Part shown: piece by piece, positions 25,797 through 33,748 of the stretch
Layout: every line of letters starts with the position of its first letter
Position numbering within the stretch: the stretch's first letter is position 1
Source: Allobosea sp. WAO
Lineage (GTDB): Bacteria; Pseudomonadota; Alphaproteobacteria; Rhizobiales; Beijerinckiaceae
Direction of reading: 5' to 3'
NCBI RefSeq assembly: GCF_001509835.1
Contig: NZ_JXTJ01000010.1
Span: 1 to 64,000, forward strand
Length of the DNA stretch: 64,000 nt
Notes under the pieces: generated by a model
Database searches by the model: none
The model's input: only the letters and a program-made list of their open reading frames with translations
What the model was told of the DNA's origin: nothing
Position numbers and translations under genes: made by a program

Positions 25797-26098
25797 TGGT
25801 GGAGCCGCCGGCTTCGACGCGATCGAGGTCGCTAACGCCGAGGCGGCGATCGCTCCCTTGAGCAGTATGCCGGGACCAGAATCGTACCGACGGATGTCGA
25901 AATGCCCGGTTCGGCTAACGGGGCGAGCTGGCCTTCGCGCCTCCCGTCCACATGATCGTGTTCTCCGGGCGGATTAAACGCGTGGCGGGCGACCTGCCCG
26001 AGCACATCCCTTTCAACGCGAAGCCCTATCGCCCCGCCCAGCTCGAAGCCGCCCTGCGCGCAGCCGCTAGCCTAGGATTGCTGTCAGCGGCAGCTTGA
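25797..26098 (+). pseudogene. Degraded CheY-like receiver protein
   Basis: Three pieces of a single-domain response regulator can be read in different frames: GFDAIEVANAEAAIA, then TDVEMPGSANG around the phospho-acceptor aspartate, and IVFSGRIKRVAGDLPEHIPF with NAKPYRP near the end. At least two frameshifts separate them, so no functional protein results. Its tail overlaps the end of the HWE kinase gene, the likely former partner. Confidence 0.6.
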
Positions 26099-27242
26099 TC
26101 GACACGACCACGCCTTCCCGTCGCCAGTCGTGCGAAAGAGTGCCGCCAAACTGGCGCACGATTGTCGTGTCCAGCAGACGGCTACCGAAGCCGATGCGCT
26201 CGGGGACGGCTTCGATCGCGGCGCCCCCACGTTCTTCCCAACGCACATTGAGCGCGTCGTCCTCCGTATCCCACGAGATCGAAACCTGCCCCTCGTCGGA
26301 TGCCAAGGCACCGTACTTGATCGCGTTGGTGGCGAGTTCGTTGATGACCAGAGCCAGCCCGCTGATCGATTGCGGTCGGACCGCCATCGTCGTTCCGTTT
26401 AACAGGAACCGTGTCCCTGCGTCGTGCTCATGGGGTTCGACGATCGAGCGGATGACGTGATCAAGATCCGCAGCGTCGACCTTGTCCTTAGTCATGACCA
26501 TCTCGTGGGCGCTGGCGAGCGCCAGCATGCGGCCCGTCAACGTCTGGGAAAAATCATCCTTGTCACGAGCGCTTTTGGCCCCGAACCGGATCATCGTGTT
26601 GACCAGCGCGAATAGGTTCTTCACCCGATGGCTCATCTCTCGGGAGACGGTTTCCTGTGCCTCGAGCGCACGTTTGAGTTCTTCCTCGGTTCGCTGGACA
26701 CGCAGAACGGTCCCGACGAACGACGCCAGATCTCCGGCCACCCTCGCGTGCCCGCTGTGGAAGTGGCCAATGCTGTTGGAAACGATCCAGAGCGTGCCAA
26801 CAGGTTCCGTGCGCCCGACGAAGAGCGGAACGAGCAGCACTTCCGGGACAACGATCCCGGCTTCAGCCACCCAGTCATAAACGCGCTCGACATGCTGCAT
26901 CAGCACGGGACCGGTCCGATCGAGTGTGACCCCGCAAGGGCTGTTGTTGCGGGGCGTCGTGGCATTATTGAAGCGGGCGAGCTCGCCGATTAGATGGTGC
27001 CAGCGGAACACGCCGGGCGCGGGTTCGGGTTCGTACAGGCTTAAGCCCGCGGAGTTGGCTCCCGACATGCGCATCGCGATCTCGACGAAACGCGGCAGCA
27101 CCTCTTCCGGAGCCTCGCCCAGCCGAAGTGCCAGATCCTGGATGTATTGCTTTTCCTTGAGATGGTCGGCTGATCCGACCGGGCGGCTCGTGAGCTCGTC
27201 CGTGATGTCGAATTCCAAGGATTGCGTTACTGCTATCGACAT
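26067..27242 (-). CDS. HWE-type sensor histidine kinase with N-terminal GAF domain
   Basis: 391 residues. A GAF-like sensor domain occupies about 25-180 (VFRWHHLIGELARFNN, then SPCGVTLDRTGPVLMQ). The phospho-acceptor helix has EMSHRVKNLFALV with His near residue 205. The ATPase domain shows the N-box LALVINELATNAIKYGAL and a C-terminal GFGSRLLDTTIVRQFGG. Cytosolic: no membrane helix. Such kinases sense light or redox cues in alphaproteobacteria; the adjacent receiver gene is dead, so any output regulator must be elsewhere. Confidence 0.92.
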   Translation of the reverse strand: MSIAVTQSLEFDITDELTSRPVGSADHLKEKQYIQDLALRLGEAPEEVLPRFVEIAMRMSGANSAGLSLYEPEPAPGVFRWHHLIGELARFNNATTPRNNSPCGVTLDRTGPVLMQHVERVYDWVAEAGIVVPEVLLVPLFVGRTEPVGTLWIVSNSIGHFHSGHARVAGDLASFVGTVLRVQRTEEELKRALEAQETVSREMSHRVKNLFALVNTMIRFGAKSARDKDDFSQTLTGRMLALASAHEMVMTKDKVDAADLDHVIRSIVEPHEHDAGTRFLLNGTTMAVRPQSISGLALVINELATNAIKYGALASDEGQVSISWDTEDDALNVRWEERGGAAIEAVPERIGFGSRLLDTTIVRQFGGTLSHDWRREGVVVSIKLPLTAILG

Positions 27243-27566
27243 AGGATCCCCGCTGGTGAGTATAGATAATCACCCGAGTCTCTTCTGACCATCCGCGGCT
27301 TCAGAATGGCCTCTGGCGTTCAGCGTTCGGGATGCGCCGCTCAGGACAAGCGTTGCCGACAAGCGATGCAAGGCGGCCCCGCCACTGCGCGAGATCGTTC
27401 CGTGTTTCCCTGTCCTCAACGACAAATGACTGGGACGAATTCGTCTCCGCCCTGAAACTTGTCGAGCAATTCGGTTGGCGGGGGACCTGCTTCGTCTACG
27501 CAGCCATCCAGCGGCCGGCGACAACGAAATGCAGGCGGTCGAGCATCGCCGGGCGCTCACGCGAAC
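27243..27566. other. Gap with a short coding-like relic
   Basis: Between the kinase start and the umuC end. On the plus strand about 27418-27510 reads NDWDEFVSALKLVEQFGWRG followed by TCFVYAAIQ, which looks like protein but has no start with a ribosome site and no continuing frame. I see no intact gene here. Confidence 0.3.
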
Positions 27567-28593
27567 TCACGCCTGCCCCACAACCGGCACCTCATCCAAC
27601 CGTGTCGTGTATCTTGGCGACCGCATCTCGAATTTGGCGGTCCATGCCTTGCGCTGGCGGGCGACCCCCGCCGCCGCCGGGAAGACAACGCCACGTCCGT
27701 GCTTCTGGTTGCAAGCATCCAAAGCCTCCATGAGGCGGCCGCTCTTGTCGCGATCGAGGGCGCCGATCAGGGCGCGCTGAGAGTTCTCCAGCGGCACGAT
27801 GTCGACGGTCATCAGCCCGGCCTTGGCATAGAGATAGCCCGACTTCCAGATCCGCCTCGCGCCCCACTTCGCAGCGCGCACTAGCACAAGGGTGTCGTTG
27901 CTTGCCTCCGGGAAATCCACCGTGGTTGAGACCGATCGCGACGGCCCGTTGTCGAAGGGCGAGGTGTGGAAGAACACCGTGACGTGGTCGGTCGCGAGGC
28001 CATGGTCCCGAAGCTTCTCGCCGAGCCGCGCGGCATGGGCAGCGATGGCTTCCTGCATCATCTCGAGGGTGTCGACGCGCCCGCAGAAGGAGCGGGTGAC
28101 GGCGCAACCCTTCCGGGTCGGCGCCACGGCTTCGAGATCGATGCAGGCCTGCCCGCGCAGCTCGTGGATGATGCGCTCGCCGACGACGGTCAGCGTCGTC
28201 CTGGCATGCTTGGGATCGAGTGCAGCGACATCGGCGGCCGTCTTGCAGCCGAATGCGCCCAGCTTGGCCTGACTGGCACGGCCAATGCCCCATACGTCCT
28301 CCAGCGCGACGAGCGGCAGCCACTCGCGCCTCGCCTCTTCGCTGGTCAGGTCGCAGACGCCGCCGAGTTGCGGCGTGTTCTTGGCGATCTTGTTGGCGAG
28401 CTTGGCGAGCGTCTTCGTTGGTCCGATGCCGACGCAGGTCGGGACACCCGTCCAGGTTGACACCCCGGGCGACCGCGCAGCCATCGTTGTTGGACAGCAC
28501 GATGACGGGCCGCCCCTTCAGTTTCGGATCGAAGACCCGCTCGCAGGAGCAGTAGAAGCTGTTGCCGTCGATCAGGGCGAACGAGCGGGTCAT
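27567..28593 (-). pseudogene. umuC: umuC-like Y-family DNA polymerase, internally deleted
   Basis: The start (MTRSFALIDGNSFYCSCERV, DPKLKGRPVIVLSNNDGCAV) is normal UmuC, coupled to umuD by an ATGA overlap. At about 28470 the frame leaves the family. The rest continues in another frame with GVPTCVGIGPTKTLAKLANK, the helix-hairpin-helix VALEDVWGIG and the little-finger domain to 27567. The palm segment in between, with the SIDE-type catalytic carboxylates, is missing. The total loss is roughly 100 codons plus a frameshift. No translesion polymerase activity is possible. Confidence 0.85.
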
Positions 28594-29012
28594 CTCCGGA
28601 AGCGCCGCACCGTGTTGGTCACGACGCCGAAGATCTCGATCTCGGCGTCCGGCCCGGGGTCGTAGTCGGGATAGCGCCGGTTGCCGAACGCGAGACTTGA
28701 TCGGCCCCCGGTGGACTTGAAGATCTTGATCGAACGCTCGCCGTTGACGTCGACGACAACGGCGTCGCCGTCACGCGGCTTCAAGCTGCGATCGACCGTG
28801 ATCAATGAGCCGTCGAAGATCCCGACATCGATCGCGCTGTCGCCCGCGACCGTCATGATGAAGGTGGCCGGGGCGTTCTGGATCAGCGCCCGGGATAGAT
28901 CGATCGGGGCGTCGAGGTAATCGTCCGCCGGCGAGGGGAAACCCGCTCGCACTGCCTTCAAATAGACCGGCAGATAGATCGGCGGTCCCAAGACGGCGGG
29001 CGACATGTGCAT
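28590..29012 (-). CDS. umuD: UmuD-like S24 peptidase (SOS mutagenesis)
   Basis: 140 residues from ATG 29012. The self-cleavage site Ala23-Gly24 is in VRAGFPSP; the catalytic Ser59 is in VAGDSAIDVGIF and Lys96 in GERSIKIF, at proper UmuD spacing. All parts needed for RecA-stimulated autocleavage are present. A perfect LexA box lies 23 bp upstream. It overlaps umuC by 4 bp. A longer frame from 29195 reads through the promoter and is not the start. Confidence 0.92.
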   Translation of the reverse strand: MHMSPAVLGPPIYLPVYLKAVRAGFPSPADDYLDAPIDLSRALIQNAPATFIMTVAGDSAIDVGIFDGSLITVDRSLKPRDGDAVVVDVNGERSIKIFKSTGGRSSLAFGNRRYPDYDPGPDAEIEIFGVVTNTVRRFRR

Positions 29013-29034
29013 CGGAACGGGCTCCCATTTGAAG

Positions 29035-29049
29035 GAACAAAATAGGAAC
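29035..29049 (-). promoter_or_regulatory. LexA (SOS) box of the umuDC operon
   Basis: On the minus strand GTTC-CTATTTT-GTTC, an exact match to the alphaproteobacterial consensus GTTC-N7-GTTC, 23 bp ahead of the umuD ATG. LexA repression and DNA-damage induction are expected. Confidence 0.9.
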
Positions 29050-29129
29050 ATTGCCCTCTGCCAAGTCAAGATGCGAGTTGGCAACAGCCGGGGAGCGCGG
29101 CTAGGCGTGCCGAGGCTGGAGAGGGTGAA

Positions 29130-29318
29130 ATGTTCAATGAAAACATCGCCGTCGAGATCAAGGACGGCAGGATCTTCATCGATGACCAGGACCAAGGCTT
29201 GGAGCGCGACGATCAGGAGCGCGTTTTGCTGCTACCACGAGCAGGTCGCCGATCCGCTCGTCGCAGGAGGAAACTCTCCAACGGCGAGCCATACCCAGAT
29301 CGGCCAACCACCTACTAG
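29130..29318 (+). CDS. Hypothetical small protein divergent from umuD
   Basis: 62 residues from ATG 29130 with GGAGAGGGTGAA upstream. Acidic beta-rich start (MFNENIAVEIKDGRIFIDDQ) and a basic C-terminal half (PRAGRRSARRRRKLSNG). It shares the 118-bp intergenic region with the SOS operon, so it may be co-regulated. No family recognised. Confidence 0.5.
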   Translation: MFNENIAVEIKDGRIFIDDQDQGLERDDQERVLLLPRAGRRSARRRRKLSNGEPYPDRPTTY

Positions 29319-29440
29319 CGGGCTACCCTGATCCGCAGAAGCAGGAACGTGACGCCGATCGCGTCGCTGTTGTTCTGTTTGCCAGCAGTACCGCTCGCTG
29401 ATTTCGATTTGATGCTCTCAACCCAAGGTGGAGCAGCCGA

Positions 29441-29701
29441 TTAAAGCGCCGATCGGGTTGGGGGCTCGGTGGGCAAGCGAAATCCAGCCCCTTCGTTCGC
29501 AGTAGCCTTTAGAAAGACGATGCCCTTCCGTTCGAGCGCGCGCTCGACGGCGATAGCGCTTCCGAGCGGACGCTGGTCGTCGCCACGACCCTCTACCCGG
29601 CTCACGGTCCTGCGATCGATCCCGGCTTCCGCCGCGAGCTCGTCGAGGCTGAGCCCGAGCGCAATCCTGGCCGCTCTCAACAGCTTAGCAGTCGCAACCA
29701 T
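29441..29701 (-). CDS. Small XRE-family HTH regulator
   Basis: 86 residues from ATG 29701. The helix-turn-helix is clear: RAARIALGLSLDELAAEAGI then DRRTVSRVEGRG, followed by a short AVERALERKGIVFLK segment typical of rhizobial XRE proteins. An inverted repeat of TGTCC/GGACA lies upstream (29791-29806). Divergent from the DUF6634/phosphoesterase/protease module, which it probably represses. Confidence 0.8.
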   Translation of the reverse strand: MVATAKLLRAARIALGLSLDELAAEAGIDRRTVSRVEGRGDDQRPLGSAIAVERALERKGIVFLKATANEGAGFRLPTEPPTRSAL

Positions 29702-29746
29702 TTCGGTGGAATGGCACGCGACCGCCCTGGAATCCAGCTTGTCAAC

Positions 29747-29806
29747 AATTTGTCCCAAACAGGAAAACTATGCCCATGTAAGAATTAATTTGTCCTGATC
29801 GGGACA
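29747..29806. promoter_or_regulatory. Candidate operators upstream of the XRE gene
   Basis: AATTTGTCC occurs at 29747 and 29787, and TGTCC-tgatcg-GGACA forms a dyad at 29791-29806. The stretch is AT-rich and sits directly before the HTH gene start, the place for an autoregulatory operator. The TGTCCC/GGGACA core is also the motif clustered at 49.8 kb. Confidence 0.45.
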
Positions 29807-29869
29807 TTTATGTATGCGGGATTCAATCCTGATCGGAGACATGCCCCGAATCACGGTTGAGGACGCGTC

Positions 29870-30160
29870 ATGGAACTCTTGGTTTTGGCCAGATCTCGTT
29901 GCGCCGTTGGCCGAATGACAATCGGTTTGCTGCTGGCACATGGGATGGTCGAGCTCTGCCTGAAGCCATTGCTCGTGCATGTTCTCGCGGATGGCGAATC
30001 CCTCTCCTTAGCGAGCGAGGAGGCGGCGCGGTTCTCGGGGATCACGTTGAGGCAAGTTCATGGGCGCTCAATAGGTGCCGATGCTCGCGCACGCCCGGAC
30101 GATCATTGCTTACGTCGTGCCGAGCGCGGCGGGCAGTTCGCTAGTCGAGTTCCCGGGTGA
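29870..30160 (+). CDS. Uncertain small ORF
   Basis: 96 residues from ATG 29870 with a leucine-rich start (MTIGLLLAHGMVELCLKPLL) and a less protein-like, arginine-rich end. No family and no good ribosome site. It may be a chance frame; listed because nothing else covers this stretch. Confidence 0.25.
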   Translation: MELLVLARSRCAVGRMTIGLLLAHGMVELCLKPLLVHVLADGESLSLASEEAARFSGITLRQVHGRSIGADARARPDDHCLRRAERGGQFASRVPG

Positions 30161-30182
30161 ATCTAGCAGGAACGGCATTCCG

Positions 30183-30524
30183 ATGGATCCAATAGATTTG
30201 GCTTGGGCGGAACGGCGGGCGGGAATTGAACTTGAGATCGAGCGGCTGCTGCGGCTCGTCGCCGATTTGAAGGCGTTCTGCGCGGCGAAGGAGCCAACCG
30301 ACGCGCAACTCGCGGAAGCGCCTGTAATCGAGCGATGGCGGGTGACGTCGAAGCCCGCCTATTGCCTAGTTGGCGAAGTCTCCGGACATCCGCTGCTGGC
30401 GGGATCGGGGCGCAGGGTCGTTACGTCGGATCTCGTGCTGATCGACGGGATTCGTGGCTGGGCGAGAACGCGGTCTCGCTGGTATCGGCTCGGCACGCAC
30501 ATCAAGTCGACGTCCAGCGGCTGA
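30183..30524 (+). CDS. DUF6634-family protein
   Basis: 113 residues from ATG 30183 (AGGAAC 8 nt upstream). A helical region (DLAWAERRAGIELEIERLLR, LVADLKAFCAAKEP) is followed by a beta-rich domain (WRVTSKPAYCLVGEVSGHPL, SDLVLIDGIRGWARTRSRWY). The latter block is characteristic of DUF6634, whose function is unknown. It precedes the phosphoesterase gene by about 106 bp on the same strand. Confidence 0.75.
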   Translation: MDPIDLAWAERRAGIELEIERLLRLVADLKAFCAAKEPTDAQLAEAPVIERWRVTSKPAYCLVGEVSGHPLLAGSGRRVVTSDLVLIDGIRGWARTRSRWYRLGTHIKSTSSG

Positions 30525-30630
30525 AGTTTCCGCTCAACGAAATCCATCGAGGGGGCCGAGAAAATTATCTCCGGCTTCCAACTCATCGTCGCGCGCGTTC
30601 CGCACCCGACGCGGCCAATAGGAGTGATGC

Positions 30631-31437
30631 ATGCGGCTTCTCGTCCTATCCGACATCCATCTGGAATTCGGCCCCTTCGAAATTCCCAGTGACATCGAGG
30701 ATTTCGATGTCGCCGTATTCGCCGGCGACATCGGGCGACCGATCGCGGACGCGATCGCGTGGATCGATCGGCAACGGCACGGCCCGCTCAAGGGGCGGCC
30801 CGTCGTTTTCGTACCGGGGAATCACGAATTCTATGGAGCAGAGCTCGCCGAATCCTTGAGCACGGGAGAGATCTTGGCCCAGCGGGCCGGAATCCACATG
30901 TTGGCGCCCGGAATGGTCATCGCCGGCGGTACGCGCTTTATCGGCTGCACGCTCTGGACCGATTACGCCCTTCTGGGAGACGCAAAAGAGGCGCGACGCG
31001 CGGCGCTCCTGAGAATGAACGATCACCGCCAGATCGAGGTGGTCGAAGATCGACAAAGAATGCGCTTCCTGCCTCCGCACGCCGCCGCGCTCCACGCCCA
31101 GGATCTGAACTTCATCCTGGAGAATCTCCGGAAGCCATTCGAAGGGAACACGGTCGTGGTCACGCACCACGCTCCCCATCCTGGCTCCGTTCAACGCCGA
31201 TTCCGAGGCAATGCGCTATCGCCTGCTTTCGCCTCCGACCTCACCGAGGTCATTGAGCGGTATCGCCCCGAACTCTGGATCCACGGCCACGATCACGCGT
31301 CCTACGACTATTGGGTCGGTGAGACGCGAGTCCTTTCAAACCAGGCTGGCTATCCGAACCGAGGGGGAGGACGCGAGAACCCCGAGTTCAATCCACGGCT
31401 CGTCGTGGAACTTCCGCCATTTCGCAATTCTCGCTGA
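30631..31437 (+). CDS. Calcineurin-like metallophosphoesterase
   Basis: 268 residues. All metal-binding motifs are present: DIH (Asp8, His10), GD (32-33), GNHE (63-66), a THHAP motif and GHDH near the C-terminus. The N-terminus MRLLVLSDIHLEFGPF is typical of cytosolic single-domain enzymes. Substrate is unknown (nucleotide, phosphoester or RNA are possible). Only 3 bp separate it from the AAA+/M41 gene, a strong sign of a joint function. Confidence 0.93.
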   Translation: MRLLVLSDIHLEFGPFEIPSDIEDFDVAVFAGDIGRPIADAIAWIDRQRHGPLKGRPVVFVPGNHEFYGAELAESLSTGEILAQRAGIHMLAPGMVIAGGTRFIGCTLWTDYALLGDAKEARRAALLRMNDHRQIEVVEDRQRMRFLPPHAAALHAQDLNFILENLRKPFEGNTVVVTHHAPHPGSVQRRFRGNALSPAFASDLTEVIERYRPELWIHGHDHASYDYWVGETRVLSNQAGYPNRGGGRENPEFNPRLVVELPPFRNSR

Positions 31438-31440
31438 CCG

Positions 31441-33396
31441 GTGCCCAATCCGATGAGAAAACGGAATGGCAGAATCTTGCGGGACCGCGCCAACATTATC
31501 CGCAGCGCTGGCCGCCTTCTGGCTTATTGCGCGACGATCCGTGGTTGCCGGCCGTATCTGCGCCGCGGCGGTACCCTCGCACTGGTCCTTATCGTCCCCG
31601 ACGACGCCGACGTCGAAGACTACCGGCATGCAACCAACTTCGCGTTTTCGAAACCTGATCGGTTCGGCGGCTTTGATTTTGGCGACACCGCGAAGATCGT
31701 GGTCGCTCCCGATCACTGGCGAAAAGAGCGAAAAGAGGCCGCTCAGGACGACCTGCTGAAGCACGATTGCCTTGTCATTCTTGCGAAAGATGTGGCCGAG
31801 ATTCCGAACGCGGTGATGGCAGCAATCGACGACGTGGTGAAGTTGGACCGCCCTCAGGTCCGGCACCTCGTGGCGGCGGGGCGCGTCTGCCTTAAGCAGC
31901 GGATGAGCGTGGAGCAGGCCGAGGAGCTTGCTGCCATGCCCCTGGCTCTCGTCGGTTCGATGCTATGGCGCACCCGGCCAGTCTCCCAATCTCTCGATTA
32001 TATGAGGGAGATTCTGAAGGAGCGCACGCCGGTCAAGGATCGGGAACTCCGGATAGAGAACCTGCATGGCCTTGGCGAGGCAGGGGGCTGGGCGCTCGAT
32101 CTCGCCCAAGATCTCAATGACTGGCGTGAGGGCAAGATCGGGTGGCAGGACATCGATCAGGGGATTCTTATCAGCGGCCCGACTGGGACAGGCAAGACGA
32201 CCTTCGCAAAGGCTCTAGCGGCAAGCTGCGGCGTGCATCTCGTTCTAGGGTCACTGGCACGCTGGCAAGCGCACGGCCATCTTGGCGATTATCTTCGGGC
32301 GATGAGGGGCGCTTTCGACGAGGCGCGCAAGAATGCACCGTCCATCATCTTCATCGACGAGGTCGATGCCGCTGGCGACAGGGAGAAGTTCAGCAACGAA
32401 TACAACAGCCAGTATCACAATAAGGAGGTGGCGGCTCTCCTTGAATGCATCGATGGTGCCGAACGGCGAGAGGGAGTGATTGTCGTCGGCGCGTGCAACT
32501 ATCCGGAGAGGCTGGATGCCGCTCTCGTTCGTCCCGGACGTCTCGATCGTCATGTCCGGATCCCTCTGCCCGATGGCCCAGCGCGCGAGGGTATCATCCG
32601 CTGGCATCTGGCTGGGGCACTTCAAAGCGACGATCTCTCTGTCATTGCAGAGCGGACCGAAGGCTGGAGCGGCGCTGCCTTGGAGCAACTCGTCCGCGAC
32701 GCCCGTCGATCCGCCCGACGGGCTCGACGGATGGTCTCCGTCTGCGATCTCGAAGCATCGCTTCCGCCGACAGTCTCGATTCCCGCCGCGATGTTGCGCC
32801 GGGCGGCCGTGCATGAGGCCGGACATGTTATTGCCGCCGTCGCTCTGCAAAAGCCGTTCGAGTTTGCCGAGATCCGGGCCAAAGAAATTCCGGCTGGCGG
32901 GCATCAATCATTGGGGGGTGTCCGGATCGGCAAGACGCCGATCACCGAGATCACCGTCCAGAGCCTGCTCGACGAGATTTGCTTTCTGCTGGCTGGCATA
33001 GCTGCGGAAGAGGCCATCCTGGGCAATCGTTCTATTGGAGCCGGGGGAACTCGCGGAAGCGACCTCCATCTGGCAACCCTGGCTGCGTTGCGGCTCGAAG
33101 CGTCATACGGGTTCGGCGACGGGCTGGCTTTCCTGGCGGGTGACGGAGAGCCGGAGCTGCTTCGATTGCTCCATACATCACAAGCCATTCGCGAGAGGGT
33201 CGAAATCGTTCTTGCCGAGCAAATGGCGAGGGCGCGTTCGCTCGTGGAGAGCCACCGAGGCGCGGCGGGACGCGCGGCGGAGAAACTGCTCGAAGGGATG
33301 CGGATCACAGGTGCTGATGCAGAGAAGATGTTCGCAAGCGTCAGATCACGGCCGGAGAGCAGCCGAAAACTTGTTGGCACCAGTGCGGCCCGATGA
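31441..33396 (+). CDS. Soluble FtsH-like AAA+ ATPase with M41 zinc-peptidase domain
   Basis: 651 residues from GTG 31441. Residues 1-190 are a novel-looking N-domain without membrane helices. The AAA+ domain has Walker A GPTGTGKT (about 246-253), Walker B IIFIDEVDA (about 302-310) and arginine-finger region RPGRLDRHV. The M41 domain shows HEAGH at 457-461 and the third-ligand region GSDLHLATLAA near 540. It differs from FtsH by lacking both transmembrane segments and the FVGVG pore loop (WQAHGHLGDY here). Coupled with the phosphoesterase. Substrate unknown. Confidence 0.9.
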   Translation: MPNPMRKRNGRILRDRANIIRSAGRLLAYCATIRGCRPYLRRGGTLALVLIVPDDADVEDYRHATNFAFSKPDRFGGFDFGDTAKIVVAPDHWRKERKEAAQDDLLKHDCLVILAKDVAEIPNAVMAAIDDVVKLDRPQVRHLVAAGRVCLKQRMSVEQAEELAAMPLALVGSMLWRTRPVSQSLDYMREILKERTPVKDRELRIENLHGLGEAGGWALDLAQDLNDWREGKIGWQDIDQGILISGPTGTGKTTFAKALAASCGVHLVLGSLARWQAHGHLGDYLRAMRGAFDEARKNAPSIIFIDEVDAAGDREKFSNEYNSQYHNKEVAALLECIDGAERREGVIVVGACNYPERLDAALVRPGRLDRHVRIPLPDGPAREGIIRWHLAGALQSDDLSVIAERTEGWSGAALEQLVRDARRSARRARRMVSVCDLEASLPPTVSIPAAMLRRAAVHEAGHVIAAVALQKPFEFAEIRAKEIPAGGHQSLGGVRIGKTPITEITVQSLLDEICFLLAGIAAEEAILGNRSIGAGGTRGSDLHLATLAALRLEASYGFGDGLAFLAGDGEPELLRLLHTSQAIRERVEIVLAEQMARARSLVESHRGAAGRAAEKLLEGMRITGADAEKMFASVRSRPESSRKLVGTSAAR

Positions 33397-33505
33397 GGAT
33401 CCATTGCGCGACCAGTTCGCTCAGCGAGTTCGCCGTGCCGCCCGTCGAACGTGTAATCGCCCGGCGTCGCTGCGCAGCATTCAAGCATTGTTCTGCACCC
33501 GGCGC

Positions 33506-33567
33506 TTCACGCAGGAGTGGGCCGGCTACGGCGCTATTGGGGGCGCGCCGGCCCACCCCCGCGTGAA
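33506..33567. repeat. Large imperfect inverted repeat
   Basis: Left arm 33506-33526 and right arm 33547-33567 match at 19 of 21 positions as TTCACGC(A/G)GG(A/G)GTGGGCCGGC, separated by 20 nt. It lies downstream of the protease gene and 125 bp left of the tRNA fragment. It may be a strong terminator or a recombination arm site of an older island. Confidence 0.75.
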
Positions 33568-33691
33568 CCACCTAATCCCCTTTGCCCTTCAATCGAGCAT
33601 GGAGCGCAAGAGGGTAGGGTGGCGGGCGAGGGCCCAAGAGTGCGAATGCAGGGTTGGTTGGTATGAGATGGTAGGTCAGAGGAGGGGGGCA

Positions 33692-33748
33692 AAAGGACGT
33701 CGCCCTCTCACGGCGAAAACAGGGGTTCGAGTCCCCTAGGGAGCGCCA
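33692..33748 (+). other. 3' fragment of tRNA-Glu(CTC), attL of the prophage
   Basis: The sequence reproduces the anticodon arm (loop CTCTCAC, anticodon CTC), variable region and T-arm (AGGGGTTCGAGTCCCCT) and ends GGGAGCGCCA. The 5' third with the acceptor and D-arm is absent, so it is not a working tRNA. The integrase gene's 3' end overlaps it, as usual for phages using tRNA 3' ends. The last 17 bp (33732-33748) recur with one mismatch at 51764-51780. Confidence 0.8.

Noticed and set aside
32251..32907. Minus-strand frame opposite the AAA+ protease
   Set aside because: Shadow; the plus-strand ATPase has all catalytic motifs.
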